Below, in pieces: positions 34,441 to 42,762 of a stretch of 64,000 nucleotides of DNA. The position numbers and the translations under genes are program-made. A model generated the notes under the pieces. It saw only the letters and a program-made list of their open reading frames with translations. It was not told the DNA's origin and made no database searches. Positions within the stretch are counted from its first letter, which is position 1; the number at the start of each line of letters is the position of its first letter. Origin of the DNA: Nitrospira sp. (lineage in GTDB: Bacteria > Nitrospirota > Nitrospiria > Nitrospirales > Nitrospiraceae); the NCBI GenBank assembly GCA_035968315.1, contig JAVYIN010000008.1, forward strand, positions 62,001 to 126,000. Reading direction: 5' to 3'.

Positions 34441-37400
34441 CTAGAGCTTCCACGAGGGAGAGCCCCATTCCTGCGCCAGATCTTCGCGCCACGCGCGATC
34501 TTCATAAGAGGTTGCGATCTTCGCCATCAGGCGCGACGTACGTGGCCATCCCTCGCGTAACCGGCGCGCGGATTCACGAAGCCGATCAGCTTGCACCTTC
34601 CATTCACTCCGCTTTTCGCGACCCGCATTGCCGTGGAAGGAGAGGCCCAGACTGAGCCCTGCCTCCATCTCCTCGCTGGCCAGTTTCTCCATGAGGTTCC
34701 GAACCGCTTCATGGGGCCAGGCCCCGTCCTCACCTGGAGGATAATGCGCCAAGACCCGTCCGATCTGATAGTCAGCCGCCTTAAGGAGGCCAAGACTGGA
34801 TGCCAATTCACGAGCGCGTGACACCCACGGCGTCAACGTTTCGATTGAAACCGTCCCATCCACATTGAGTCCGGGCGCCTGCTGCCATCGTGACAGCAGA
34901 TCAGCCCCGCACTGGGCACGGAGCTGCTGCGCCTGGGTCGCATCCTGAATCGCGTGCGGTTCCGGCCCATAGGTGCAGGTTAATAGTTCCACGAAGAATG
35001 CGGGGGTCTCGGCCAGCACCCGCTCGACTCGACTGAGCCGCGGATCACATCGAATAAACGGCCTTAACGTCCATTCCAACCGTGCGAGTTCCACATCAGA
35101 AATCTCGCCGGACCGAACCATCTGCTTCAACAGACTGACGACGCGATGACCCTGCCGTCCCCAATCCAACTCGCCAGGCGATGATGACGCCAAGCGAGAC
35201 ATAACTTCTACGGCAAGTCCTGAACGCACGCGAGAGGACTCGCCCTCTGAAGAGAGAACCAGCAGCTCGATCGCCGACTCCCATTGGCGATAGTCGAGAA
35301 ACTTTTGGACGACCCGCTCAAGAAATTGCCCGTCGAGCCGCCCGTGCCCATGCGGGCCGATGTGCGACCAATACAGCCGCCTGGTGGTATCATCTTCACG
35401 GTCCACCGCATCCCAGGTCATTTTGTCCGGGAAGGGAAGGCATCGAAAATAATCCGCCCGTTGCGCAGGAGTCCACGTGTGCCAGACGCTCCCCTCGCGC
35501 AAACGGACCGCCCAGTTATAGCCCTTCATCGCCCGGCGTGTGATGAGAAAGTGCCTGCCCAGTTGCCGGCGCGCTTCATTGGAGGAACCTAAACATTGCG
35601 TCAGAATCTCTACCTCGGATGCATCCGGCACCTGACTCGCGCCCAAAGCGGCGCCAACTTTCTCCGGATAGGGCACCTGATCAGCTAACGATAAAATCGC
35701 GGGTAATCCTCCCTGCGCAAACAGCGTGTCCACACTGCTGATCTGCGCCTCTTGAAGCGCCTTGGCATAGTCCTCGCGAGATTGTTTGGAGGAACTCTCG
35801 GGCTCCGCTGAGAACAGCCACTTCCGCTTGATGACCGGATCGCGGGGCTCAAACTTCGCCTGGAGCCCGACAAGACGGTCAACCACGTTGGGGGAAAGCG
35901 CTCCAGCCGCACGATGATCCCGCCGATGCGATGACACCATCTGGCGCACGCTCTCCCACACCAGACTCTTATCGGCTTCACTGAATAGTCCAGGGTCGAG
36001 AGACAGCAACCTGCCACACAGCGATTCACCGACTGATCGAGGCACCTCCGGCAACCGGTCTATCAAGGCCTTCCAGCGGGAACCCGCCGTCCCCGTATCA
36101 TCCAGCTGCCTTTGAGCGATCTCCTCTGCAGCCCGCAGGATTTCCGTAGAGATGGCCGTGGGATTCCGTTCCGCCCCCCACTCTCGCCAGCGCGGCTTGA
36201 CGACCGGCTGTGTAGGATCCAGGCTGCTTGGCACACAGTGATCGAGAAGATCCCATGCCACGTTCGGCTCGCGTGTTCGTATCAGATCAAGCACGCGCAG
36301 GCGCTCGTCCAAGTTCGCAACAGTGCCGGACCCGCCGCAACGCAGGACCTTGCGCAGAAGGACGAGCGGCCCCGTTGCCAAGCCACCGCCAGGCCCCTTC
36401 CCCGCCAGCGTCGCGAGCATCAACGCGGTGCGCGCGAAGTAGTCAGGCGACCAGGCCAGCCCCTCCAGCGCATCCAAGAGTCCCGTCGAGGGAGGCGCGT
36501 GCAGTGCCGCGTTATCTCCGTCTGAGACTATCGTTCCCAGATGCGTAGGTGGGCTCGCGAGCGCGCGTTCGAGCGCCGAGAGAAAGACGTCTGGCGCGGC
36601 TTCGGCAAGACAGGGGAAGAGCGGGGAGAGCGATGTCCACAGAAACCAGTCCTCGGATTGGGACAGAAGCTTCGTGAGCATCCTCGTCGCCCAGGCTTGT
36701 CCGTTCGCACGATCATCGATCGGGCACACCTCACTCCACGAGCCCAGTATCGCGAGCGTTTCAGCCAGCCCCTTGCGGAGTGCGCCCGAATGCGTCAGGA
36801 CGGGGTCACGCTCCCCCAATACCTCCAGCACCACAGACTCCAACCGTTCAAGATGCTGTTTCGATATGGAACGAGACAGGAGACACCAGCCATCCGCCAG
36901 GGACGCCCACACCCGCATATCACCGGCCAGGCGAACCGGAGGATCAGGATCACCGGCCCAGCGTTGAAGCAGGGCCGTCACTTCTCCATACGCGGTTCCT
37001 GCCAGAGCAGACAGCACCTGTTGATCGGCCGGGTTGCGGTCATTCCATTGCCCGGCGAAGAGGGCCGAGATCAAGATGCGCGCAGAGCCGGATTCCGTCC
37101 AGAACGGGGTCACGGTAGAGGCGTCAACAGCCAGGGCTCGCCGGAGTACACCCAGGCTTCGCCCCGCCAGTGCCGCGAGTTCTCCAGCACGGTGAGGAGC
37201 CACACCCGTTGCATCGAGAATCGCGCTGGCTGCCTCTCGATTGAGCCACGGAAGAATGATCGCACCGTGCGAAGGCCGTTCGCCTCCCCCAAACGGAACC
37301 GCGATCGAGTGGCCATTCGCGAGAGCGGCAGCCACAGCATGGCGATCGTGAACAAGCGGGATCAGCACGAGCGGAGTGGTCCAGCCAGCCAACTGCCTCC

Positions 37401-38448
37401 AGGCCACAGGATCGTCGACGATCACCGCGCGAGCCAGAATGGCTTCCCGCTCTTCAGGATTTCCCATACGCAGAACGGCAGCGGCAAAAAACGCCAGGGC
37501 TTCTTCTCTCGTGTCCGCTTGCAGCTCCAAGACCGATGGCTGAGCCAGAAGGAACTCATGCACTGGCACAACGGACTCCCAACGGCCGGCCAGGACCAGC
37601 TCCGGGCTTATCGCAGGGCAGGTTGCGCCCGACCATGTGTGCCAGAAGCTGTGGATATCCATGACGCCGCTGGGATGCCTGCCCATCAGAGTTGAAAACC
37701 AGATATGCACCGCCGGGCAGGCCTCGAGCCAGGCCGCCAGATCATCGGCATCAAGAACACGAACGTCCTTCCACAGCCCTTCCTGTCGCTTGGATAGAGC
37801 CCAGGCTTCTTTGTTCGCCCAGCGCCTCGGAGTGACAAAGACAAATGTGCTATGGGCCGGCTGCACCACGCCTGGTTCGTTCACCCTTGCCGCATAATCT
37901 GCGTCGGCCTTCTCTTCGACCTGCTCCTGAGTCCCCATCTCCCAGCCGGAAACTCCTGGAGAAACAAAGACATGGCCTTGCGATACCCGAAGGACTCCGT
38001 CCCACACAGATCCGTGTTTCCCATCTTCTGACCCGATATGGATCTCTTCAAGCCCTACAAGGGTGCAGATCGCCAGCTTCTTGATCAGTTGGGGAAGGAT
38101 GGCGGGCGCATCGAGTCGGTGTGCCAAGCCCTCCACGTCTGCCGCATCCGCCAACTCTGTCCGCATCCGCCTTGAAACCTGGACAGGGACCCGAGCAGGG
38201 GAAGCTTTCGAGAAGGTGATCGTATGAGCCGCCTCGCTCACTGCCGGAAACAACGTGGCAACCGGAGCGCCGAGGGCGGCGGAAATCTTGATGGCGAGGT
38301 CATGCCGAACCGATTGTGTACCAGCTTCAATTCGCTGAATTTGCTGCTGGCTCGTTCCAATGTTCGCCGCCAGAGCCTTTTGGGAGAGTCCCAATTCTTG
38401 ACGGAAAACCCGTATCCGGTTCAGTTCTTTTGGTTCCTTGAGCTTCAT
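34441..38448 (-). CDS. XRE-HTH / nuclease-like / long helical protein, candidate defence effector
   Basis: 1335 residues. Residues 8-65 are an XRE-family helix-turn-helix (LGLSQKALAANIGTSQQQIQRIEAG). Residues about 118-260 form an alpha/beta domain with conserved-looking stretches GSVWDG (D150), VSGWEMG (E170), EEKADADY (K180), FVFVTPRRW and VRVLDADDLAAWLE; the D...E...K order fits a PD-(D/E)xK-type nuclease, but this is inference. The remaining thousand residues are mostly helical with no Walker A motif that I can find. AGGA precedes the ATG. The gene borders a tRNA gene used as an integration site, a usual place for defence genes. Its stop codon touches the 201-bp repeat. Confidence 0.6.
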   Translation of the reverse strand: MKLKEPKELNRIRVFRQELGLSQKALAANIGTSQQQIQRIEAGTQSVRHDLAIKISAALGAPVATLFPAVSEAAHTITFSKASPARVPVQVSRRMRTELADAADVEGLAHRLDAPAILPQLIKKLAICTLVGLEEIHIGSEDGKHGSVWDGVLRVSQGHVFVSPGVSGWEMGTQEQVEEKADADYAARVNEPGVVQPAHSTFVFVTPRRWANKEAWALSKRQEGLWKDVRVLDADDLAAWLEACPAVHIWFSTLMGRHPSGVMDIHSFWHTWSGATCPAISPELVLAGRWESVVPVHEFLLAQPSVLELQADTREEALAFFAAAVLRMGNPEEREAILARAVIVDDPVAWRQLAGWTTPLVLIPLVHDRHAVAAALANGHSIAVPFGGGERPSHGAIILPWLNREAASAILDATGVAPHRAGELAALAGRSLGVLRRALAVDASTVTPFWTESGSARILISALFAGQWNDRNPADQQVLSALAGTAYGEVTALLQRWAGDPDPPVRLAGDMRVWASLADGWCLLSRSISKQHLERLESVVLEVLGERDPVLTHSGALRKGLAETLAILGSWSEVCPIDDRANGQAWATRMLTKLLSQSEDWFLWTSLSPLFPCLAEAAPDVFLSALERALASPPTHLGTIVSDGDNAALHAPPSTGLLDALEGLAWSPDYFARTALMLATLAGKGPGGGLATGPLVLLRKVLRCGGSGTVANLDERLRVLDLIRTREPNVAWDLLDHCVPSSLDPTQPVVKPRWREWGAERNPTAISTEILRAAEEIAQRQLDDTGTAGSRWKALIDRLPEVPRSVGESLCGRLLSLDPGLFSEADKSLVWESVRQMVSSHRRDHRAAGALSPNVVDRLVGLQAKFEPRDPVIKRKWLFSAEPESSSKQSREDYAKALQEAQISSVDTLFAQGGLPAILSLADQVPYPEKVGAALGASQVPDASEVEILTQCLGSSNEARRQLGRHFLITRRAMKGYNWAVRLREGSVWHTWTPAQRADYFRCLPFPDKMTWDAVDREDDTTRRLYWSHIGPHGHGRLDGQFLERVVQKFLDYRQWESAIELLVLSSEGESSRVRSGLAVEVMSRLASSSPGELDWGRQGHRVVSLLKQMVRSGEISDVELARLEWTLRPFIRCDPRLSRVERVLAETPAFFVELLTCTYGPEPHAIQDATQAQQLRAQCGADLLSRWQQAPGLNVDGTVSIETLTPWVSRARELASSLGLLKAADYQIGRVLAHYPPGEDGAWPHEAVRNLMEKLASEEMEAGLSLGLSFHGNAGREKRSEWKVQADRLRESARRLREGWPRTSRLMAKIATSYEDRAWREDLAQEWGSPSWKL

Positions 38449-39000
38449 CGGATCCTATGCGGTTGGAGCTGTCCGCGTTCTCTGCAACCACTACTTTTTG
38501 GCCATATTGCCCCAGTGCTCTACTCAATATCGTGAACACGAATTAGTGTCCAGAAATAACACGATTTCATGTTTCTCCATATTCTCACAAACAATCAGAG
38601 CCTTATCGATCAGTAAATACGTGAAAATGACCTGAGGTGATGGATGGAAAACGAGAGTGAGTTGGCAGCCCCCCCGGACAACTCACTGACCATACAGCCA
38701 TGGGAGGGCAGCCCTGGCCTTCCGGCAGAGCCGCGATGATCCGCTCCCAGAGAGCTTGAGCGGGTATCACTCCGCTAGGCGTCCCAGGAAATGGAGCCCC
38801 ATGTTCTGCTGTTCATCGAGGAGTGGGCAAGAGTTGCCTACGGACGGCTCATGCGATATCGGAGAACTGATAGGCAAACGAAAGGAGACCAGAGGAGGAT
38901 ACGCCTGAATGAAAATGGATGAAGGTTCAGCTGCGGGAAAAGTTGGGGCAAGAGGCTGAACCGATATCGGATCAGCAAGACAACCGTTTTAGAGAAGGTG
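38449..39000. other. Intergenic region between the large HTH gene and tRNA-Leu
   Basis: About 550 bases with no convincing gene on either strand. The part next to 38448 is AT-rich and probably holds the promoter of the large gene. I see no other structure. Confidence 0.45.
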
Positions 39001-39086
39001 TGGTGCCGAAGGCGGGAGTTGAACCCGCATGACCTTGCGGTCGCTGGTACCTGAAACCAGTGTGTCTGCCATTCCACCACTTCGGC
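39001..39086 (-). tRNA. tRNA-Leu (anticodon CAG), reconstituted at left end of the element
   Basis: The minus strand reads GCCGAAG...CTTCGGC-ACCA with a 7-bp acceptor stem, anticodon loop TTCAGGT between CTGGT and ACCAG (anticodon CAG), a long variable arm GACC-GCAA-GGTC typical of leucine tRNA, T arm GCGGG-TTCAACT-CCCGC, and an encoded CCA. It is complete. Bases 39011-39086 are identical to 48627-48702, so this copy is a chimera: the 3' end is original chromosome, while the 5' part and promoter come from the inserted element. Confidence 0.95.
39011..39086 (-). repeat. Left attachment site (76-bp direct repeat)
   Basis: Identical to 48627-48702 over 76 bases, covering the tRNA from its 5' end through the T arm. 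The flanking acceptor end differs between the two copies. Confidence 0.88.
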
Positions 39087-39109
39087 GTCGAGATGCGTGG
39101 GGAGCGGTG

Positions 39110-39139
39110 ATTATCCCGAATTCCCGACCCCCGCGTCAA
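39110..39139 (-). promoter_or_regulatory. Promoter of the reconstituted tRNA-Leu, supplied by the element
   Basis: Minus strand TTGACG (39139-39134), 18-base spacer, GATAAT (39115-39110), 23 bases before the tRNA. The same two boxes with the same spacer occur before the truncated copy at 48721-48750, while surrounding bases differ, so the element appears to carry its own diverged tRNA promoter. Confidence 0.75.
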
Positions 39140-39447
39140 GCAACGGTTTTTGTTGTTATTGACGCATCCGACCGCCACCCGCCCATAGTGCCATTCACCT
39201 AACCAGAGAAGCCACGAATACCACCGAGTCACCCCACCTGATGTGCCTTCTGAATCGTTGCGGAAGTGTAGCCGATCCACAGGCAAAAGTGTAGCACTAA
39301 GCAGAATATCACTCTCTCCTTCCATAAATGGATTGTATCCACTTGCGGGTGTAATGCTTGCATTTGCTCTCCTTCCGTTGCTATAGCTGCCTCCCAGTAG
39401 CGGCAACAACAGACCTTCAATCACCCATTCACACCTTGGGAGGCTTC
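39140..39447. other. Non-coding left end of the element
   Basis: About 300 bases between the tRNA promoter and the first small gene. No gene recognised. Confidence 0.4.
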
Positions 39448-39690
39448 ATGGAAATGAATCAGGACAGCAGTAACAGTAACGACAACGCTTTCCCGATGGT
39501 CAAAGCCAAGCACGCTATAACCAATGCGGTGAACACCTTGGTCCTAGCCTTGGACCTCTTACCGGAAACAGAAATGCAGACTCGAAACACCGTCCTTGAA
39601 GCTCTGGCGGTGTTGGGTGTTTCGGAAGAGGATCTTAAGGAGTGGAGTGAATTCGGAATTGTGGTCCCCCATGTAGGGAATAAACATTGA
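39448..39690 (+). CDS. Small protein of unknown function
   Basis: 80 residues, mostly helical (AKHAITNAVNTLVLALDLLPETEMQTRNTVLEALAVLGVSEEDLKEW) after an Asn/Ser-rich start. GGGAGG lies just before the ATG at 39448, which decides against an upstream in-frame ATG. No family is recognised; it is the first gene of the integrated element. Confidence 0.55.
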   Translation: MEMNQDSSNSNDNAFPMVKAKHAITNAVNTLVLALDLLPETEMQTRNTVLEALAVLGVSEEDLKEWSEFGIVVPHVGNKH

Positions 39691-39748
39691 TGAGGCGTAT
39701 CAGAAATAGAATCGTGTGAGGATCGGGCGAGGATGTGGCGGGTTTAGG

Positions 39749-39960
39749 GAATTACTACTCTGTCTGTAGATGATCAAACCTCGGTGAGGCATATCGAAAT
39801 GGATACTAATTGGATATCTGCCTTCACGGTCAATGGGTTCCGAATTACTACTTTGTCTGTAACCAGCTAAACCTTGACGCTCATGTATCTCATTGGGATA
39901 CTTGCCGAATATCCCTGCATGGTCAATAGGTTCCGAATTAAGGCCCCATCTGTAGCCGAG
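39749..39960. repeat. 93-bp tandem repeat, about 2.3 units
   Basis: Units beginning GAATTACTACTCTGTCTGTA (39749), GAATTACTACTTTGTCTGTA (39842) and GAATTAAGGCCCCATCTGTA (39935) are spaced exactly 93 bases. Each ends with GGTCAATRGGTTCC. 93 is divisible by three, and on the minus strand the frame is open through the units, giving a 31-residue repeat with SEPID and a YP..IH motif. No ribosome site is obvious, so coding is uncertain. Confidence 0.65.
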
Positions 39961-40059
39961 AGAGAACCCTCTCACCCGTCAAAGGATGACTTGACTCAGA
40001 TGATAGACTAGATCGGACCGCCCTTCGTAGGTCTGGGGAGTGTTTAACGGGGAGTTTCC

Positions 40060-40524
40060 ATGAAGCCTATCCTCTTCCACGACATCGACGGCGTTCTCTT
40101 TGGAGAGTATGACGGTCAGTTCCAGCTCAGACCAGGCGTTTCCAGTTGGCTCCGTTGGGCTGTCCAGACCTTCGATCTCGTGTGGTTGACCTCCTGGGAT
40201 CGGGAGAAACTCCACACACTCCTCAGAGGCCTCTACCTCGATGATGTTATCCAGCAATCCACATACGGGGACTGGATGAACTACCAACACAAGGAAGCCT
40301 GGTTAGAACGTGCACACAAGCGACTGAACGGACGGGCCTGGTATTGGGTCGATGATATTCACACCGATATCTCGACGCTTCCGGCTGAGTCGTGTGTATT
40401 GGTGAACCCGAAAGGGCGGGATGAACTGGAGCGGCTTAAGACCTTCTTGAGTGGGAGGTTATCTGCAAGTGGAACGGATATGGCTCAGGAATCCATCCAC
40501 CACGCACATAGCTCGCGTTTCTAA
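40060..40524 (+). CDS. HAD-like phosphatase-fold protein
   Basis: 154 residues. Motif I is LFHDIDGVLFG (nucleophile Asp and acid/base Asp), followed by LVWLTSWDREK (motif II-like Thr/Ser) and WYWVDDIHTD (motif III-IV acidic pair DD). The layout matches the HAD superfamily without a cap domain of note. GGGGAG precedes the ATG. The substrate is unknown. A 49-base hairpin starts two bases after its stop. Confidence 0.75.
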   Translation: MKPILFHDIDGVLFGEYDGQFQLRPGVSSWLRWAVQTFDLVWLTSWDREKLHTLLRGLYLDDVIQQSTYGDWMNYQHKEAWLERAHKRLNGRAWYWVDDIHTDISTLPAESCVLVNPKGRDELERLKTFLSGRLSASGTDMAQESIHHAHSSRF

Positions 40525-40525
40525 G

Positions 40526-40574
40526 GCGATCCCCTATCGACCCATGCCTTCCTATGGATCGGGGAGAGATCGTG
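40526..40574 (+). repeat. 49-bp covarying hairpin element, copy 1
   Basis: Starts GCGATC and ends GAGATCGTG, with GACCCAT-GCCTTCC-TATGG in the middle. CGATC pairs with GATCG, CCC with GGG, CGA with TCG and CCAT with ATGG around a GCCTTCCT loop. The second copy at 42359 has the same length but different stem bases that still pair. It follows the HAD gene by two bases. Confidence 0.65.
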
Positions 40575-41030
40575 GCTCCAAAGGCCTCCTAGGAGGGGAG
40601 TTTTGAAAATGGAGTAAAAATTTGTGAGGGGATATCGCTGATCGTCGCGCCTGAATTTCCCCCATGACCGGGTGGCCGGTCTCGGACAGCTACCCCTTGT
40701 CTTGAAACAACCTGCACGGTCCTCTCCTCACCCGCGATTCCCATAGCTCTCACTTCCGATCCTCGGTAAAGTTGTTCTCCGGTTTGGTGTTGGTCTTATC
40801 CATCCCACCCAAATGAGAATTCAAATTCAAACCACCGACCAAAGCGAAACCTGGTCAAGCCTTGCGGATGTGGAAGCTTCCTTTGAGGCTGTCCTAATAA
40901 CCCCACCACATCCTGACCCACAAACCCTTGCATCCATGCAGGGTGGAGCGTGTCAAAACGCATGTCCTATATACAGTTGATTTCAGGACGCAGGCATGGT
41001 ACAGTCCCCGGCACACAGGGAGGACACACC
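40575..41030. other. Intergenic region upstream of the resolvase
   Basis: About 450 bases. A 55-codon frame at 40813-40980 has no ribosome site. Bases 40575-40800 contain no open frame of note. The resolvase promoter is expected here but no clear box pair is seen. Confidence 0.4.
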
Positions 41031-41636
41031 ATGGAGCTTCAGCGACTTCAGAAGACCAGGCGGGTAGCGCTGTATGCGCGAGTGAGTACGGACGGACAAA
41101 GCGTCGAGAATCAGTTGAAGGAACTGGAAGCGGTAGCCATCAAAGAAGGCTGGGAAGTGGTAGAGCGGTTTGTTGATAAGGGAATCAGCGGTGCGAAAGG
41201 GCGAGAGGGACGGCCTGCCTTTGACAGGCTTTGCAAAGGGATCGTGCGCCGTGAATTCGACATGGTGGCCGCTTGGTCTGTGGATCGGCTAGGCCGTAGC
41301 CTTCAAGACCTTGTTACCTTCCTCAACGATCTCCACAGCAAGCACGCCAACCTCTATCTCCACAAGCAAGGGATCGATACCACGACCCCAGGCGGGAAGC
41401 TGTTGTTTCAAATGCTGGGGGTCTTCGCTGAGTTTGAGCGAAGCATGATCGTGGAGCGTGTCAGGGCCGGTCTGAAGCGGGCGAAGGCAGAGGGCAAGGT
41501 GCTAGGCCGTCCCCGTGTTAGTGCGGCTGTAGAAGCCAAGGTGCGCGTTTTGAGAGCCAAAGGCGAGGGCATGCGGAAGATAGCCAAGACGTTGGGGATC
41601 GGGAACTGTACCGTTCAGCGAATCGTTAACGCTTAG
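41031..41636 (+). CDS. Serine recombinase (small resolvase/invertase family)
   Basis: 201 residues. The catalytic domain starts VALYARVSTDGQSVENQ with the nucleophile Ser, followed by DMVAAWSVDRLGRSLQDLV, GKLLFQMLGVFAEFERSMI and ERVRAGLKRAKAEGKVLGRP, ending in a helix-turn-helix (MRKIAKTLGIGNCTVQRIV). GGGAGG before the ATG fixes the start. It may resolve element dimers or invert DNA; a target site is not evident. The element also has a tyrosine integrase, so this enzyme is probably not the integrase. Confidence 0.93.
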   Translation: MELQRLQKTRRVALYARVSTDGQSVENQLKELEAVAIKEGWEVVERFVDKGISGAKGREGRPAFDRLCKGIVRREFDMVAAWSVDRLGRSLQDLVTFLNDLHSKHANLYLHKQGIDTTTPGGKLLFQMLGVFAEFERSMIVERVRAGLKRAKAEGKVLGRPRVSAAVEAKVRVLRAKGEGMRKIAKTLGIGNCTVQRIVNA

Positions 41637-41904
41637 TTAGCAGCCAGAACAAGACAAAGCCTCCTACGGCCTAAGAAGGCCACTGAAGGTTGTCGGCCAC
41701 AGCCTCACAGCGTATCGAATGGATGCCCCACGGCCTTCCCAGAATCGTGGGTGGGCTCAGTCTATCTCTCTCCAGTTTCATTCTATCTCTGTGTGATGCC
41801 CCTCGTATTATGTTTCGCTAACGGACCACGTTTCACCCCGTTCATCAGTTTGTCTCCTAACCCTTTTACACACTCAATTTCCTCGAAAGGAGTTCTTGTC
41901 CTCT

Positions 41905-42294
41905 ATGTCCTCTTCCCTCAATCCTTGGGCCTCGCTGGAGGCTCGTTCTTCATCGGGTAACGGCAGCGGTAACAACAGCGACAACAACCCAACTACCAAT
42001 CCAGCGCTCAATGGGCGATGCGTACTTCAGGCAAAAAACACCACCGAAGTTCGACGCCTTAGGACTGACCATGAATCCGAACAGGCATTGGCCTTCCTAA
42101 AGAAGGCGTTAGCAGGGGATACACCACACGATAAACCATCCATCTCGTTGGTGGTGAGGCGGTCTCTAAAACTCTATCGAGACTATGTGGCTGGGTTTGT
42201 CGATTACCCAGCACAACTTGACCATGAGAGAAAGATAGTTCGGATGAACAGCTTGCTCCCAAGACGAAGAAGGAGCAGGCCTGACGTAAGCTAA
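41905..42294 (+). CDS. Small protein of unknown function
   Basis: 129 residues: Ser/Asn/Gly-rich first 40 residues, then a helical basic part (LRTDHESEQALAFLKKALAG, ISLVVRRSLKLYRDYVAGF) and an Arg-rich end. AAAGGAG lies at 41886-41892, 12 bases from this ATG and 3 from an in-frame TTG at 41896, so the start is uncertain by three codons. No family recognised; the basic helix could bind nucleic acid. Confidence 0.5.
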   Translation: MSSSLNPWASLEARSSSGNGSGNNSDNNPTTNPALNGRCVLQAKNTTEVRRLRTDHESEQALAFLKKALAGDTPHDKPSISLVVRRSLKLYRDYVAGFVDYPAQLDHERKIVRMNSLLPRRRRSRPDVS

Positions 42295-42358
42295 TTTCCT
42301 CGACCCATCCCCTCAGCGATCTATGTTTATACCGGCCACCTAGCTAGCCTTTTTCACA

Positions 42359-42407
42359 GCGATCTCATTCTGACCCATACCTTCCTATGGGTTGAGGCGA
42401 GATCGTG
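42359..42407 (+). repeat. 49-bp covarying hairpin element, copy 2
   Basis: Same length and ends as copy 1 (GCGATC...GAGATCGTG) and the same CCTTCCTATGG loop side. Stems are CGATCTC with GAGATCG (7 bp) and ACCCATA with TATGGGT (7 bp). Several stem positions differ from copy 1 yet keep pairing. TCCAAA follows both copies. Confidence 0.65.
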
Positions 42408-42465
42408 TCCAAAACGCGAGCTAGCTCAGTACGTATTCAATTACTCAAGAAAGGATTCGCACACG

Positions 42466-42762
42466 ATGTCATTGAAGGTTGAACAGCATCACCACCGCCA
42501 CCACCGCACAGAGATCCAAATAGACGAAGCCACCACCGACCCAAGCAACAAGGGGAAACTCCTCACGCCTCTGAGAGCGATTCGGGTGAAGTGTTTGGAT
42601 TGTTCTGGTGGGTCATCACATGAAGTTCAGGCCTGTACCGTTGTTGCCTGTGCTCTCTATCCGTATCGGTTTGGGAAACGACCGGCAACGGTGGCCAAGC
42701 ACCAGACAACAAAGAGGAAGAATCTCCTCCATCTCAAAAAAGGACACCCAAACACACCATGA
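42466..42762 (+). CDS. Small Cys-rich phage-type protein
   Basis: 98 residues. His-rich start, then LRAIRVKCLDCSGGSSHEVQ and CTVVACALYPYRFGKRP: a four-Cys cluster (CxxC, C, C) that probably binds zinc. The KCLDCSGGS...LYPYRFG pattern is one I associate with small proteins of phages and integrative elements, function unknown. AAAGGA lies upstream. Its stop overlaps the start of the polymerase-like gene by four bases (ATGA), showing coupling. Confidence 0.7.
   Translation: MSLKVEQHHHRHHRTEIQIDEATTDPSNKGKLLTPLRAIRVKCLDCSGGSSHEVQACTVVACALYPYRFGKRPATVAKHQTTKRKNLLHLKKGHPNTP

Noticed and set aside
39749-39960. Possible CRISPR array.
   Set aside because: Repeats are 93 bp, contiguous and without spacers; no cas genes in the window.
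40813-40980. A 55-codon frame before the resolvase gene.
   Set aside because: No ribosome site and no recognisable feature; it runs close to the resolvase leader.
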